From Bradyrhizobium sp. LTSP885 (GTDB lineage Bacteria > Pseudomonadota > Alphaproteobacteria > Rhizobiales > Xanthobacteraceae): a stretch of DNA of 64,000 bases. The notes beneath the pieces were generated by a model. That model searched no databases, was not told the origin of the DNA, and saw only the letters and a program-made list of their open reading frames with translations. The DNA lies in contig NZ_JYMT01000036.1 in assembly GCF_000938305.1 (NCBI RefSeq), positions 1 through 64,000 on the forward strand. The letters are read 5' to 3'. Numbering within the stretch: position 1 is the first letter of the stretch; every line of letters starts with the position of its first letter. This document shows positions 24,426 through 36,728 of this stretch, piece after piece. Both the position numbers and the translations under genes were made by a program.

Positions 24426-25505
24426 TTAGGCCAAAATCCAGCTATTGAAGCGCTCGATCACCGCCGCCTGGTTGTCGAGCCAGAACTTCGGATTGATCTT
24501 GAGGCCGACCTTGATGTTATCTGGATAGGTCGGGCAGTTCTTCGCGATCTCCGGCTTGACGTAGTTGAATGCCTCCGGCTGCGTCAGGCCCGCCGGAAAG
24601 AATTCGGTCAGCGCGGCCATCCGCTTCGGATCGGACGCGAACTTGATGAACTCGCGGCACGCATCGGCATTCGGCGAGCCGGCGAGGATCGACCAATTGT
24701 CGCCGCCCCAGACGCCCTGGTTCCAGACGATCTCGACCGGCGCGCCCGCCGCCTGCGCGGACTGCGCGCGCGACACCCAGGTCGGGATCATGTCGATCTC
24801 GCCTGAGGTCAGCATCTGTTCGACCTGCGCGCCCGTCGTCCACCACACCGCGGCGGCGGACTTGATCTTGTCGAGCGATGCAAACGCCTTGTCGAGGTCG
24901 CAAGGGTAGACCTGCGCGGTCGGCACGCCCGCCCCCATCAACGCTTCCTCGATGGTGTCGAACGGATGCTTGCGCACGGCGCGGCGGCCCGGAAATTCCG
25001 TCACGTTCCAGAAATCGGCCCAGGATTGCGGCGCCTTGCGGCCCTTGAACGCATCGGAGCGATAGGCCAGCACGGTCGTGTAGACGTTGGTGCCGACGCC
25101 GTAAGGCGACATATATTCGGGCGGGATGGTCTTGATGGCCGGCTCCGACTCCAGGCCGTGCTTTTCGAGATAGGGCGTATTACCGCTTGTCAGGATCAGG
25201 ATCGCGGGCCAGCTGATCTTGGCCATGTCCCAGGTGTAGTTCTTGGTCTCGACCATGGTCTTGATCTGCGCGATCGGCTCGGCGGCGGCCTGGACGCCGA
25301 CGACCTCGATGCCGGTCGCCTGCGTGAACGGCCGATAGAACGCCGCACCGTACGCCTTGGTGTAGATGCCACCGTCATCACGCACCACGATGCGTTTTCC
25401 CGCTGCGCGCGACGGCGACCAGATCGCAGGCGCAGCCAACGCGGCGGCACCGGTTGAGAGCAGCAGGCTGCGACGAGAAATTCCGGTGTTCCGAGGTGTG
25501 CTCAC
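24426..25505 (-). CDS. ABC transporter substrate-binding protein, Tat-exported (PotD-like)
   Basis: 359 residues. The N-terminus SRRSLLLSTGAAALAAPAIW is a twin-arginine signal, suggesting folded export to the periplasm. The mature part resembles family 1/polyamine-type binding proteins (VVRDDGGIYTKAYGAAFYRP, then WDMAKISWP and AGSPNADACREFIKFAS). The usual polyamine-binding acidic residues cannot be verified by eye. The operon context of hydroxyacid oxidases argues for an organic acid or similar ligand. The gene is 3 bp after the FAD oxidase stop and 14 bp before the ATPase start. Confidence 0.9.
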   Translation of the reverse strand: MSTPRNTGISRRSLLLSTGAAALAAPAIWSPSRAAGKRIVVRDDGGIYTKAYGAAFYRPFTQATGIEVVGVQAAAEPIAQIKTMVETKNYTWDMAKISWPAILILTSGNTPYLEKHGLESEPAIKTIPPEYMSPYGVGTNVYTTVLAYRSDAFKGRKAPQSWADFWNVTEFPGRRAVRKHPFDTIEEALMGAGVPTAQVYPCDLDKAFASLDKIKSAAAVWWTTGAQVEQMLTSGEIDMIPTWVSRAQSAQAAGAPVEIVWNQGVWGGDNWSILAGSPNADACREFIKFASDPKRMAALTEFFPAGLTQPEAFNYVKPEIAKNCPTYPDNIKVGLKINPKFWLDNQAAVIERFNSWILA

Positions 25506-25508
25506 GTT

Positions 25509-26981
<1,473 letters not shown>

Positions 26982-27031
26982 CCACCCGCCTCTCAAAGGA
27001 AGCCAACAGAGCCTTACCAGCGCTATCTCGG

Positions 27032-27052
27032 AGTAATCGATATACGATTACT
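27032..27052. promoter_or_regulatory. Inverted repeat, candidate operator of the hydroxyacid operon
   Basis: AGTAATCG-ATATA-CGATTACT, perfect 8-bp arms around a 5-bp spacer. It lies 50 bp upstream of the first gene of the operon (ATG 26981). It is in an AT-rich stretch, unlike its surroundings. It is the natural candidate site for the IclR regulator encoded in the operon. Confidence 0.55.
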
Positions 27053-27169
27053 TCAATTGCATTATGCTAACTATGAGTTCGGTGTCTGGTGGAGTCAAGC
27101 CGGGGGGTCGTCGTGAGGCGACTGGTCGCGGGCTGATCGCCCTTTCGCGCACCGGTGCTGCGGATGCTT

Positions 27170-27652
27170 TTATGCGTCGACCGCCTGGTCGCTCTCCATC
27201 TCCGCCGTGACAATGCGGTCCAGGTTTCGATTCAATCGCCGCAGCAGATCCAGCAGCGTTGCGGTCTCGACCGCGCTGAATCCCGCGAGCGCCTGGTCCT
27301 GGTTGCGGTGCAGCGCCTTGCGTGCAGCCGGCAGCTTCGCGATCGCGGCCTTGGTCAGCGACACCAATTGGCTGCGGCCGTCGCCCGGCATCGGCGTGCG
27401 CCGGATCAGGCCGTCGCGCTCCATCCGCGCCAGAATCTGCGCCATCGATGGCTGCTCGACCCTGACAGCGCGGGCCAGATCACGTTGCGACATCGCCTTG
27501 CCGTCGCGCAGCAGATAGAGCACCGGCAACTGCCCGACGCTGAAACCGAGCGGCTTCACCCGCCGTTCGCCGAGCCTCAAGAAGCTGCGCGAGGCCATGT
27601 TGACCAGCGGCGCCGGACGATCAAACAAGTCCCAATCGGTTGCATCCGCCAT
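27170..27652 (-). CDS. MarR-family transcriptional regulator
   Basis: 160 residues. A winged helix-turn-helix occupies about 35-110 (SVGQLPVLYLLRDGKAMSQR, DLARAVRVEQPSMAQILARM), with the wing LIRRTPMPGDGRSQLVSLT. Helices at both ends would form the dimer. It is divergently transcribed from the FAD monooxygenase gene, and the intergenic region contains two ATAGGNNCCTAT palindromes. The simplest model is repression of both genes, relieved by the substrate of the monooxygenase. Confidence 0.93.
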   Translation of the reverse strand: MADATDWDLFDRPAPLVNMASRSFLRLGERRVKPLGFSVGQLPVLYLLRDGKAMSQRDLARAVRVEQPSMAQILARMERDGLIRRTPMPGDGRSQLVSLTKAAIAKLPAARKALHRNQDQALAGFSAVETATLLDLLRRLNRNLDRIVTAEMESDQAVDA

Positions 27653-27656
27653 TTAC

Positions 27657-27689
27657 ATAGGTCCCTATCCATAATATATAGGCACCTAT
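27657..27689. promoter_or_regulatory. Twin MarR-type operators in a divergent promoter
   Basis: ATAGGTCCCTAT at 27657-27668 and ATAGGCACCTAT at 27678-27689 share half-sites ATAGG/CCTAT. Their centres are 21 bp apart, two helical turns, so both dimers would sit on the same face. They fill the 56 bp between marR and the monooxygenase start. Confidence 0.7.
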
Positions 27690-27708
27690 TTATCCCGGTG
27701 AAAGCGTG

Positions 27709-28884
27709 ATGTCCATGAATTCAAGCCCACTCCGTATTGCCATCGTCGGCGCCGGTCCCGGCGGCCTGACACTCGCCCGGCTGCTGCATGCCGCCGGAAT
27801 AGACGCCAGGGTGTTCGAGCGAGAGACATGCGCGACCGAGCGGCCGCAGGGCGGGACGCTCGATCTGCATGCCGAGAGCGGCCAATTGGCGCTGGCACGC
27901 GCCGGCCTCACCGAAGGCTTCCTGCGCATCGCGCGTTACGACGATCAAGGCAGCCGGCTCTATGACGGCGACGGCCGATTGCTACTTGCGGATGACGACA
28001 CGACCGGCGACCGACCGGAGGTCGATCGCACCGCGCTGCGCGCCTTGCTGCTGCAATCCTTGCCGTCCGGCACCATCAATTGGGGCCACGCCTTGCGCGA
28101 GGTCGTGCCGCGGGACGACGGCCTCCATGATCTCGTGTTCGATGAAGCGCGCCAGGGGCCGTTCGATCTCGTTGTCGGCGCCGACGGCGCGTGGTCGCGG
28201 GTGCGGCCGCTCGTGTCGCACTACCAGCCGCAATATACCGGGCTCACCTTCATCGAGTTCGGCATCGATGATGTCGATACGCGCCACCCTGTGCTGTCGC
28301 GGCTCGTCGGCCGCGGCAAGATGGGTGTCGAAGGCGGCGGCCGAAGCCTGATCGTCCAGCGCAACGGCAACGCCCATCTGCGCGGCTATGCGATCTTCCG
28401 CGTGCCGGTCGAATGGGCCGAGCGCCGGTTCGACGTCACCTCGCCGGCGGTGGTACGCGACGCGCTGGTGGATGAATTCGCCGAATGGGCCGACGCCCTG
28501 CTGGAGCTGTTCCGCGCCAGCAACGATCAGTTCGCCATTCGCCCGATCCATGCGCTGCCGGTCGGACATCACTGGACCAACCGCGCCGGCATCACCCTGC
28601 TCGGAGATGCGGCGCACCTGATGTCGCCTTACGGCGGCGAAGGCGTCAACGCCGCGATGCTGGATGCAGCGGAGCTGGCAGAGCATCTCACCGGGCCGCT
28701 TGATTGGCGCGATGCGGTGCGCGCGTATGAGGCCGAGATGTTCGCGCGTGTCGCCGAGCCGGCCAGCCAGGCCGCCGAAGCCGCGGCGACCGAGCTGTCT
28801 CATGTCAGCCAGGAGCTGACGCTGGCGCAACACCAGGCGTTTATCCAGATGCGCGCGGCGGCCGGCCACACCGCCGCGCGGTGA
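27709..28884 (+). CDS. FAD-dependent monooxygenase, TetX-like
   Basis: About 391 residues; starts at 27706 (GTG), 27709 or 27715 are possible. It is a group A flavoprotein hydroxylase: FAD site IAIVGAGPGGLTLARLL, the middle motif GADGAWSRVRPLV and the second FAD motif LLGDAAHLMSPYGGEGVNAA. Similarity to TetX is felt in GGTLDLHAESGQLALARAG and in the C-terminal GEGVNAAMLDA segment. TetX hydroxylates and inactivates tetracyclines, but relatives act on other aromatic or xenobiotic substrates, so resistance is not established. The divergent MarR gene suggests induction by a small molecule. Confidence 0.87.
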   Translation: MSMNSSPLRIAIVGAGPGGLTLARLLHAAGIDARVFERETCATERPQGGTLDLHAESGQLALARAGLTEGFLRIARYDDQGSRLYDGDGRLLLADDDTTGDRPEVDRTALRALLLQSLPSGTINWGHALREVVPRDDGLHDLVFDEARQGPFDLVVGADGAWSRVRPLVSHYQPQYTGLTFIEFGIDDVDTRHPVLSRLVGRGKMGVEGGGRSLIVQRNGNAHLRGYAIFRVPVEWAERRFDVTSPAVVRDALVDEFAEWADALLELFRASNDQFAIRPIHALPVGHHWTNRAGITLLGDAAHLMSPYGGEGVNAAMLDAAELAEHLTGPLDWRDAVRAYEAEMFARVAEPASQAAEAAATELSHVSQELTLAQHQAFIQMRAAAGHTAAR

Positions 28885-28955
28885 ACGCTGATCTTGGACT
28901 CCGGCGCGTCATGGCCTAGACCTTATCGATCTGGGCTGAACACGGTCGCGCAGGG

Positions 28956-29768
28956 ATGAGCAGGGACAACGCCGAGGAGATCGTTCGCCGCGCGGCCGCA
29001 GCATTCAATGCCGGCCGTCGCGACGAGGCGAAGCAGCTCTGCGAACAAGGTCTGCGCCGGCGGCCTGGAGAGCCCGTGCTGAGCCATTTCCTTGCCGCGG
29101 TGCTCTATGCCGAGGGCGCGATCGCGCTGGCCCGTGGGCATATCGAGACGAGCCTGGCAAAACGCCCCGACAATGTCGCCGCCCGGCTGCTGGCCGGGCG
29201 CATCGCGCGCGCCGCAAGCGACTTCGATGCGGCGATGATGCATCTCGACCGTGCCGCCGTGCTCGAGCCGCAGCGCGAGGTGTTCGTCGAGCAAGCGCGC
29301 ACGCTCGAACTGGCCGGCCGAAAAGCGCAGGCGCGCGCGGCCTGGGAGGCGATCCTCAAGGTCATCCCGCAACATCAGGAAGCCATGGCGCGGCTCGGCC
29401 GCTTGGCCTGGGACGACGGCGACCCGGCCAAGGCCGCACGCCTGCTCGATCGCGCCACCGCTGGTGACGCACCGGCCTCGGTCTGGTTCGATCTCGGCGT
29501 TGCCAGGCAGGATCTGCGCGATTTCGCCGCGGCCGGTACCGCATACCGCAAGGCGCTCGACATCAATCCTGATTACGCCGAGGCGGCGCTCAATCTCGGG
29601 ACCGTGCTCCAGGAGTGCGGCGATCCCGACGCTGCGATGCAGGCCTATGCGCGCGCCTACGACCTGCGCCCGGAGATGTTCGGCTCGATCGCGATGGCGT
29701 TGACCTCGGGCTCGTACGGCCGGCTGTGGCTCGACGAGGCAGCGCTGCGCAAAACGTTAGCTGGTTAG
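28956..29768 (+). CDS. Tetratricopeptide repeat protein
   Basis: 270 residues with about six TPR-like units, seen as repeated alanine-rich helical pairs. Examples are AFNAGRRDEAKQLCEQGLRR, YRKALDINPDYAEAALNLGT and GDPDAAMQAYARAYDLRPEM. No signal peptide, so it is probably a cytoplasmic scaffold; partner unknown. The last 50 residues are less regular. Its 3' end overlaps the convergent DUF6065-like gene by 12 bp with no terminator between them. Confidence 0.85.
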   Translation: MSRDNAEEIVRRAAAAFNAGRRDEAKQLCEQGLRRRPGEPVLSHFLAAVLYAEGAIALARGHIETSLAKRPDNVAARLLAGRIARAASDFDAAMMHLDRAAVLEPQREVFVEQARTLELAGRKAQARAAWEAILKVIPQHQEAMARLGRLAWDDGDPAKAARLLDRATAGDAPASVWFDLGVARQDLRDFAAAGTAYRKALDINPDYAEAALNLGTVLQECGDPDAAMQAYARAYDLRPEMFGSIAMALTSGSYGRLWLDEAALRKTLAG

Positions 29769-30467
29769 CCGTCTGCGCTTGGCGCGAAAATGCTTGCGAT
29801 AGACGTTGGGCGCCGCCAGCACCTCGCCGACGACCTTCGCATAAGCTTCCCTGTGCGCCTCGTCGAACGGCTCGAACACCAGATCTGGCGCCTCGCGCGG
29901 CACGGCGAAGCATTGCGCGACCGGCGTTCCCTTCGGCAGCACGCCGGAGAAATCGGGCTGGGTCCAGACCGCCGGAAAATTGATGCCGCCGTCGTGAAAG
30001 CGATCGGCATCGACCAGCCCCGAGATCAGGCGGAACGGCAAATCGTCGCGATTGACCGGATGGGTCGCAAACAGCGACCAGCCCGGCTCGAGCTCGATGG
30101 TCCAGAAGCTGTTGAATTTCAGCGCTGCCTGGCCGTTGGCGAACGGTGCGCCGGCGAATTGCGCGACGGGGTGGAAGCTGAGCGGTGCGCGCGGATGGCG
30201 CTCCGTTTCAGGCACCGGAATGTCCCAGTCCCAGGCGAATGCGCCGCGCTCGACCCTGACGTCGCAGGGCAGCGGGATCATGACGCCATAGGCCATCGCA
30301 TCGACAAAGGGCGGGCATTGCTTGACGGTGCGGATCTCGCGGCCATGGATATCGGAATGCGCCTTCGCCGGCATCGCGCGCAACCAGTCGGGCAGCGCGC
30401 TGCGCGCCGGAAACGGCCGCGGCAGATGATCGGCAAGTTTTGGATCGCAACGGAAAATCATGCGCAT
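29757..30467 (-). CDS. DUF6065-like protein of unknown function
   Basis: 236 residues from ATG 30467. AAGGAGG with five bases spacing fixes this start, although the frame is open for 52 more codons. The pattern PFPARSALPDWLRAMPAKA, then TVKQCPPFVDAMAYGVMIPL and FNSFWTIELEPGWSLFATHP, fits the proteins I know as DUF6065. These have cupin-like beta content and are often found with glycan or prenylated-product genes. No signal peptide. It is transcribed convergently with the TPR gene and downstream of the glp terminator. Confidence 0.7.
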   Translation of the reverse strand: MRMIFRCDPKLADHLPRPFPARSALPDWLRAMPAKAHSDIHGREIRTVKQCPPFVDAMAYGVMIPLPCDVRVERGAFAWDWDIPVPETERHPRAPLSFHPVAQFAGAPFANGQAALKFNSFWTIELEPGWSLFATHPVNRDDLPFRLISGLVDADRFHDGGINFPAVWTQPDFSGVLPKGTPVAQCFAVPREAPDLVFEPFDEAHREAYAKVVGEVLAAPNVYRKHFRAKRRRLTS

Positions 30468-30537
30468 GGCGACCTCCTTGGCCGGGACCCGCGACTTCAA
30501 TTCTTTGATGTCGATACGGCAATCCCGCCCGCAAAGC

Positions 30538-30562
30538 AAAAAGGCCGGGATCGCTCCCGGCC
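30538..30562 (-). terminator. Rho-independent terminator of the glp operon
   Basis: Minus-strand GGCCGGGA-GCGA-TCCCGGCC (30562-30543) followed by TTTTT. It lies 22 bp after the glpV stop codon and ends the glycerol operon. Confidence 0.88.
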
Positions 30563-30583
30563 TCCTTGTCTCGTTGTTGCAGC

Positions 30584-32368
<1,785 letters not shown>

Positions 32369-32445
32369 GTTGATTCCTCCGGTTGCAGCGACAAACTAAG
32401 TATCCAGGCCCGGGTAGACCCCGGATCTGCTCTTTTTCGCGTTCT

Positions 32446-32772
32446 TCAGACGGTGCGAAAGATCACCACGGCCGAAAGAAGCGAAATCACGGTTGCGAGC
32501 CACAGGCTCGTAATTTCAATGCCCTCTCCGATCGGCAGCGTCGCGATCGGGTCGGTGCCGACCAGGCCAATCCACGCCAGATGGATCACGGCTGACAGCA
32601 CCAGCGAAATAAATAAACGATCGCCGCGCGTGGTCGGGATGCGCAGCACACCGACGCGCTCCGCCTCGGGATAGGCGATCCCGAGCCAGGTCATCACCCC
32701 GAGCGTGCAGGCCAGCAGCACGAAGAAGATCGCGGTCGGCGGCGTCCAGGCCATCCATGTGATGCTGTCCAT
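32446..32772 (-). CDS. DUF2160 family small membrane protein of the glycerol importer operon
   Basis: 108 residues with three predicted membrane segments (about 13-33, 52-72 and 88-106). The sequence MAWTPPTAIFFVLLACTLGV, with RIPTTRGDRLFISLV between helices 1 and 2, matches DUF2160. That family is consistently encoded between the permease and binding-protein genes of this importer type. Its role is unknown; a subunit or assembly factor of the transporter is inferred from synteny. It starts 10 bp after the glpQ stop. Confidence 0.87.
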   Translation of the reverse strand: MDSITWMAWTPPTAIFFVLLACTLGVMTWLGIAYPEAERVGVLRIPTTRGDRLFISLVLSAVIHLAWIGLVGTDPIATLPIGEGIEITSLWLATVISLLSAVVIFRTV

Positions 32773-32782
32773 GAAAGCCCCC

Positions 32783-33589
32783 TCAGACCCGGCCGAGCGC
32801 GAAGCCGCGCGCGATGTAGTTGCGGACGAACCAGATCACCAGCGCGCCCGGGATGATGGTGAGCACACCGGCAGCCGCCAACAGCCCCCAATCCATTCCG
32901 GCCGCCGACACCGTACGGGTCATGACGGCGGCGATCGGCTTGGCGTTGACCGAGGTCAGCGTGCGCGCCAGCAGCAATTCGACCCAGGAGAACATGAAGC
33001 AGAAGAACGCCGCGACGCCGATGCCGCTTGCGATCAGCGGCACCAGGATCTTGATGAAGAAGCGCGGGAACGAATAGCCGTCGAGGAACGCGGTCTCGTC
33101 GATTTCGCGCGGCACGCCGGAGACGAAACCTTCGAGGATCCAGACCGCGAGCGGCACGTTGAAGATACAGTGCGCCAGCGCCACGGCCCAGGGCGTATCG
33201 AACAGGCCGATCGCCGAATAGAGGTTGAAGAACGGCAGCGCATAGACCGCCGCCGGCGCCATGCGGTTCGACAGCAGCCAGAAGAACAAATGCTTGTCGC
33301 CGAGGAAGCGGTAGCGCGAGAACGCATAGGCCGCCGGCAGCGCCACCGCGATCGAGATGATGGTGTTGAGGACGACGTATTCCAGCGAGTTGATGTAGCC
33401 GGAGTACCAGCTCTCGTCGGTGAAGATGCGCTTGTAGTGCTGCAGCGTCGGCGCGTGCGGCCACAGCGTCATCGTCGTGACGATCTCGGTATTGGTCTTG
33501 AAGCTCATGTTGACGAGCCAGTAGATCGGCAACAGCAGGAAGATCAGGAACAGCGCCATAATGACGCGACGGCCGGGAATCGAGTGCAT
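32783..33589 (-). CDS. glpQ: Glycerol ABC transporter permease GlpQ
   Basis: 268 residues from ATG 33589, which overlaps the glpP stop by one base (TGATG). A longer frame inside glpP is rejected. Six membrane helices begin at RRVIMALFLIFLLLPIYWLV. The EAA loop is EGFVSGVPREIDETAFLDGY, which contacts the ATPase. It is a carbohydrate-type (MalG-like) inner-membrane permease and pairs with GlpP. Confidence 0.92.
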   Translation of the reverse strand: MHSIPGRRVIMALFLIFLLLPIYWLVNMSFKTNTEIVTTMTLWPHAPTLQHYKRIFTDESWYSGYINSLEYVVLNTIISIAVALPAAYAFSRYRFLGDKHLFFWLLSNRMAPAAVYALPFFNLYSAIGLFDTPWAVALAHCIFNVPLAVWILEGFVSGVPREIDETAFLDGYSFPRFFIKILVPLIASGIGVAAFFCFMFSWVELLLARTLTSVNAKPIAAVMTRTVSAAGMDWGLLAAAGVLTIIPGALVIWFVRNYIARGFALGRV

Positions 33590-34490
33590 CAGGCCGCTCC
33601 TTCCTTGGCCGGGCGGTCGGTGCCGGCATTGGTCATCACGGTGTAGAACACCCAGCACACGATCAGGATGATGAGGTTGTAGACCAGCGACAGCGCCGCG
33701 GCCTTGCCGAGGTCGAACTGGCCGAGCGCGATCTTGACGAGTTCGATCGAGATGAAGGTGGTCGAATTGCCCGGGCCGCCGCCGGTGACGACGAACGGTT
33801 CGGTGTAGATCATGAAGCTATCCATGAAGCGCAGCAGCACGGCGATCAAGAGCACACGGTGCATCTTCGGGAGCTGAATGGCGCGGAACACCGCCCAGCG
33901 CGAGGCGCCGTCGATCTGCGCCGCCTGGTAGTAGGCGTCGGGGATCGACTTCAGGCCGGCGTAGCAGAGCAGCGCGACCAGGCTGGTCCAATGCCAGACG
34001 TCCATCACGATCACCGTGACCCAGGCATCGATCTCATTGGAAACGTAGTTGTAATTGATCCCGATGTTGTTCAGCACGTAGCCGAGCAGGCCGATGTCGG
34101 GCCGGCCGAAGATCTGCCAGATGGTGCCGACCACGTTCCACGGAATCAACAGCGGCAATGCGAGGATGACGAGGCAGGCCGCGACGCTCCAGCCCTCGCG
34201 CGGCATCGACAGCGCGACCACGATGCCGAGCGGCACCTCGATCGCGAGGATCACCCCCGAGAAGAACAGGTTACGGCCGAGCGAGGCCAGAAAGCGGCCG
34301 CCGAGGTCGGTCGAGGGGTCGAGCAGCTCCTTGAACCAGCCGACGCCGTTCCAGAAGAACTGGTTGTTGCCGAACGTGTCCTGCATCGAATAGTTCACGA
34401 CGGTCATTAGCGGCAGGATCGCGGAGAACGCGACCACCAGGAACACCGGCAGCACCAGGAACCAGGCTTTTTGGTTGATGGTCTTGTCCA

Positions 34491-34491
<1 letters not shown>
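33589..34491 (-). CDS. glpP: Glycerol ABC transporter permease GlpP
   Basis: 300 residues, a MalF-like permease with about six membrane helices, starting at AWFLVLPVFLVVAFSAILPL. The EAA-type loop is GLKSIPDAYYQAAQIDGASR. The start overlaps the glpT stop by one base (TGATG), so translation is coupled. It forms the heterodimeric channel with GlpQ. Confidence 0.92.
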
Positions 34492-35576
<1,085 letters not shown>

Positions 35577-35588
35577 CTTGCATCTCCC

Positions 35589-36728
35589 TCAATTGCTTTT
35601 GTTTGTTGACGCGTTTTCTTCACGCGAACCGCTAAGCACTTCGCTTGAAAACGCTGTGGCAGACGAGGCGACCAGGCGGTCGGCCGCGTCGAACACAAAG
35701 ATGTTGTCGGGATCGAGCGCGACGCTGAGCACCTGCCCGGGTTCATATTCATGCACGCCATGCAGCACCGAGACCCAGTCCGAGCCGTGGACATGGACAT
35801 GCACGAAGCTTTCCGAGCCGGTGATCTCGGTCACCGTCACGGTGGCGGAAAACTTGTGGCGGCCGGCCGCAGTGTCGCCGACCTCGAGCTGGTGGGCGCG
35901 GAAGCCGACGCGATAGGTGCCGTCGGGCACATTGGCGTACAGGCCTGCCGCCGGCGCCTTTTCGCCGCCGGTGTAGATCACCTCGCCGTTCTTCTTCTCG
36001 ATGCCGATGATGTTGAGCGGCGGATCGGAAAACACCTGCGCAACGCGCATCGTATCGGGATGGCGATAGACCTTCGGCGTCTCACCGATCTGCAGCGTCT
36101 GGCCTTCCCACATGCACACGGTATTGCCGCCGAGCAGCAGCGCTTCCGATGGTTCGGTCGTGGCATAGACGAAGATCGCACCCGAGGCCTCGAAGATGCG
36201 CGGCAGTTCGGTGCGCAGCTCCTCGCGGAGCTTGTAGTCGAGATTGGCGAGCGGCTCGTCGAGCAGCACGAGATCGGCGCCCTTGACCAGCGCGCGCGCG
36301 ATCGCGGTGCGCTGTTGCTGGCCGCCGGAGAGTTGTAGCGGCGTGCGCTTCAGATAGGGCTCGAGTCGCAGCAGGCCCGCGGCTTCCGCGACCCGCTTCT
36401 CGATCTCCGCGCGGGGCTTGCCCTGCACCCGCAGCGGCGAAGCGATATTCTCGTACACCGTCAGCGAGGGGTAGTTGATGAACTGCTGATAGACCATCGC
36501 GACTGAGCGCTGGCGCACGTCGAAGCCAGTAACGTCCTTGCCGTCGACCAGCACGCGCCCCGTGGTCGGCTTGTCGAGGCCGGCGAGCAGCCGCATGATC
36601 GAGGTCTTGCCCGACAGCGTCGGCCCGAGCAGCACGCTGAGCGTGCCGCGCTCCAGCGTCAGCGAAACATCGCGGATGGTCGGAATGCCATCCACGGTCC
36701 GCGTGACGTTTTGCAGTGTGACGCTCAT
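35589..36728 (-). CDS. glpS: Glycerol ABC transporter ATPase GlpS, lacking the H-loop histidine
   Basis: 379 residues. Walker A GPTLSGKT (35-42), signature LSGGQ (133-137) and Walker B with D157-E158 (LVLLDEPLANLD) are normal. The switch histidine is replaced by Thr191 (VYATTEPSEA instead of YVTHDQ). A C-terminal TOBE-like domain follows. Its ATG overlaps the glpD stop in ATGA, so oxidation and uptake genes are translationally coupled. It is the partner of GlpT. Confidence 0.92.
   Translation of the reverse strand: MSVTLQNVTRTVDGIPTIRDVSLTLERGTLSVLLGPTLSGKTSIMRLLAGLDKPTTGRVLVDGKDVTGFDVRQRSVAMVYQQFINYPSLTVYENIASPLRVQGKPRAEIEKRVAEAAGLLRLEPYLKRTPLQLSGGQQQRTAIARALVKGADLVLLDEPLANLDYKLREELRTELPRIFEASGAIFVYATTEPSEALLLGGNTVCMWEGQTLQIGETPKVYRHPDTMRVAQVFSDPPLNIIGIEKKNGEVIYTGGEKAPAAGLYANVPDGTYRVGFRAHQLEVGDTAAGRHKFSATVTVTEITGSESFVHVHVHGSDWVSVLHGVHEYEPGQVLSVALDPDNIFVFDAADRLVASSATAFSSEVLSGSREENASTNKSN

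Noticed and set aside
27709..28884. Calling the flavoprotein a tetracycline resistance gene
   Set aside because: Only general TetX-like segments are visible; substrate cannot be read from sequence.
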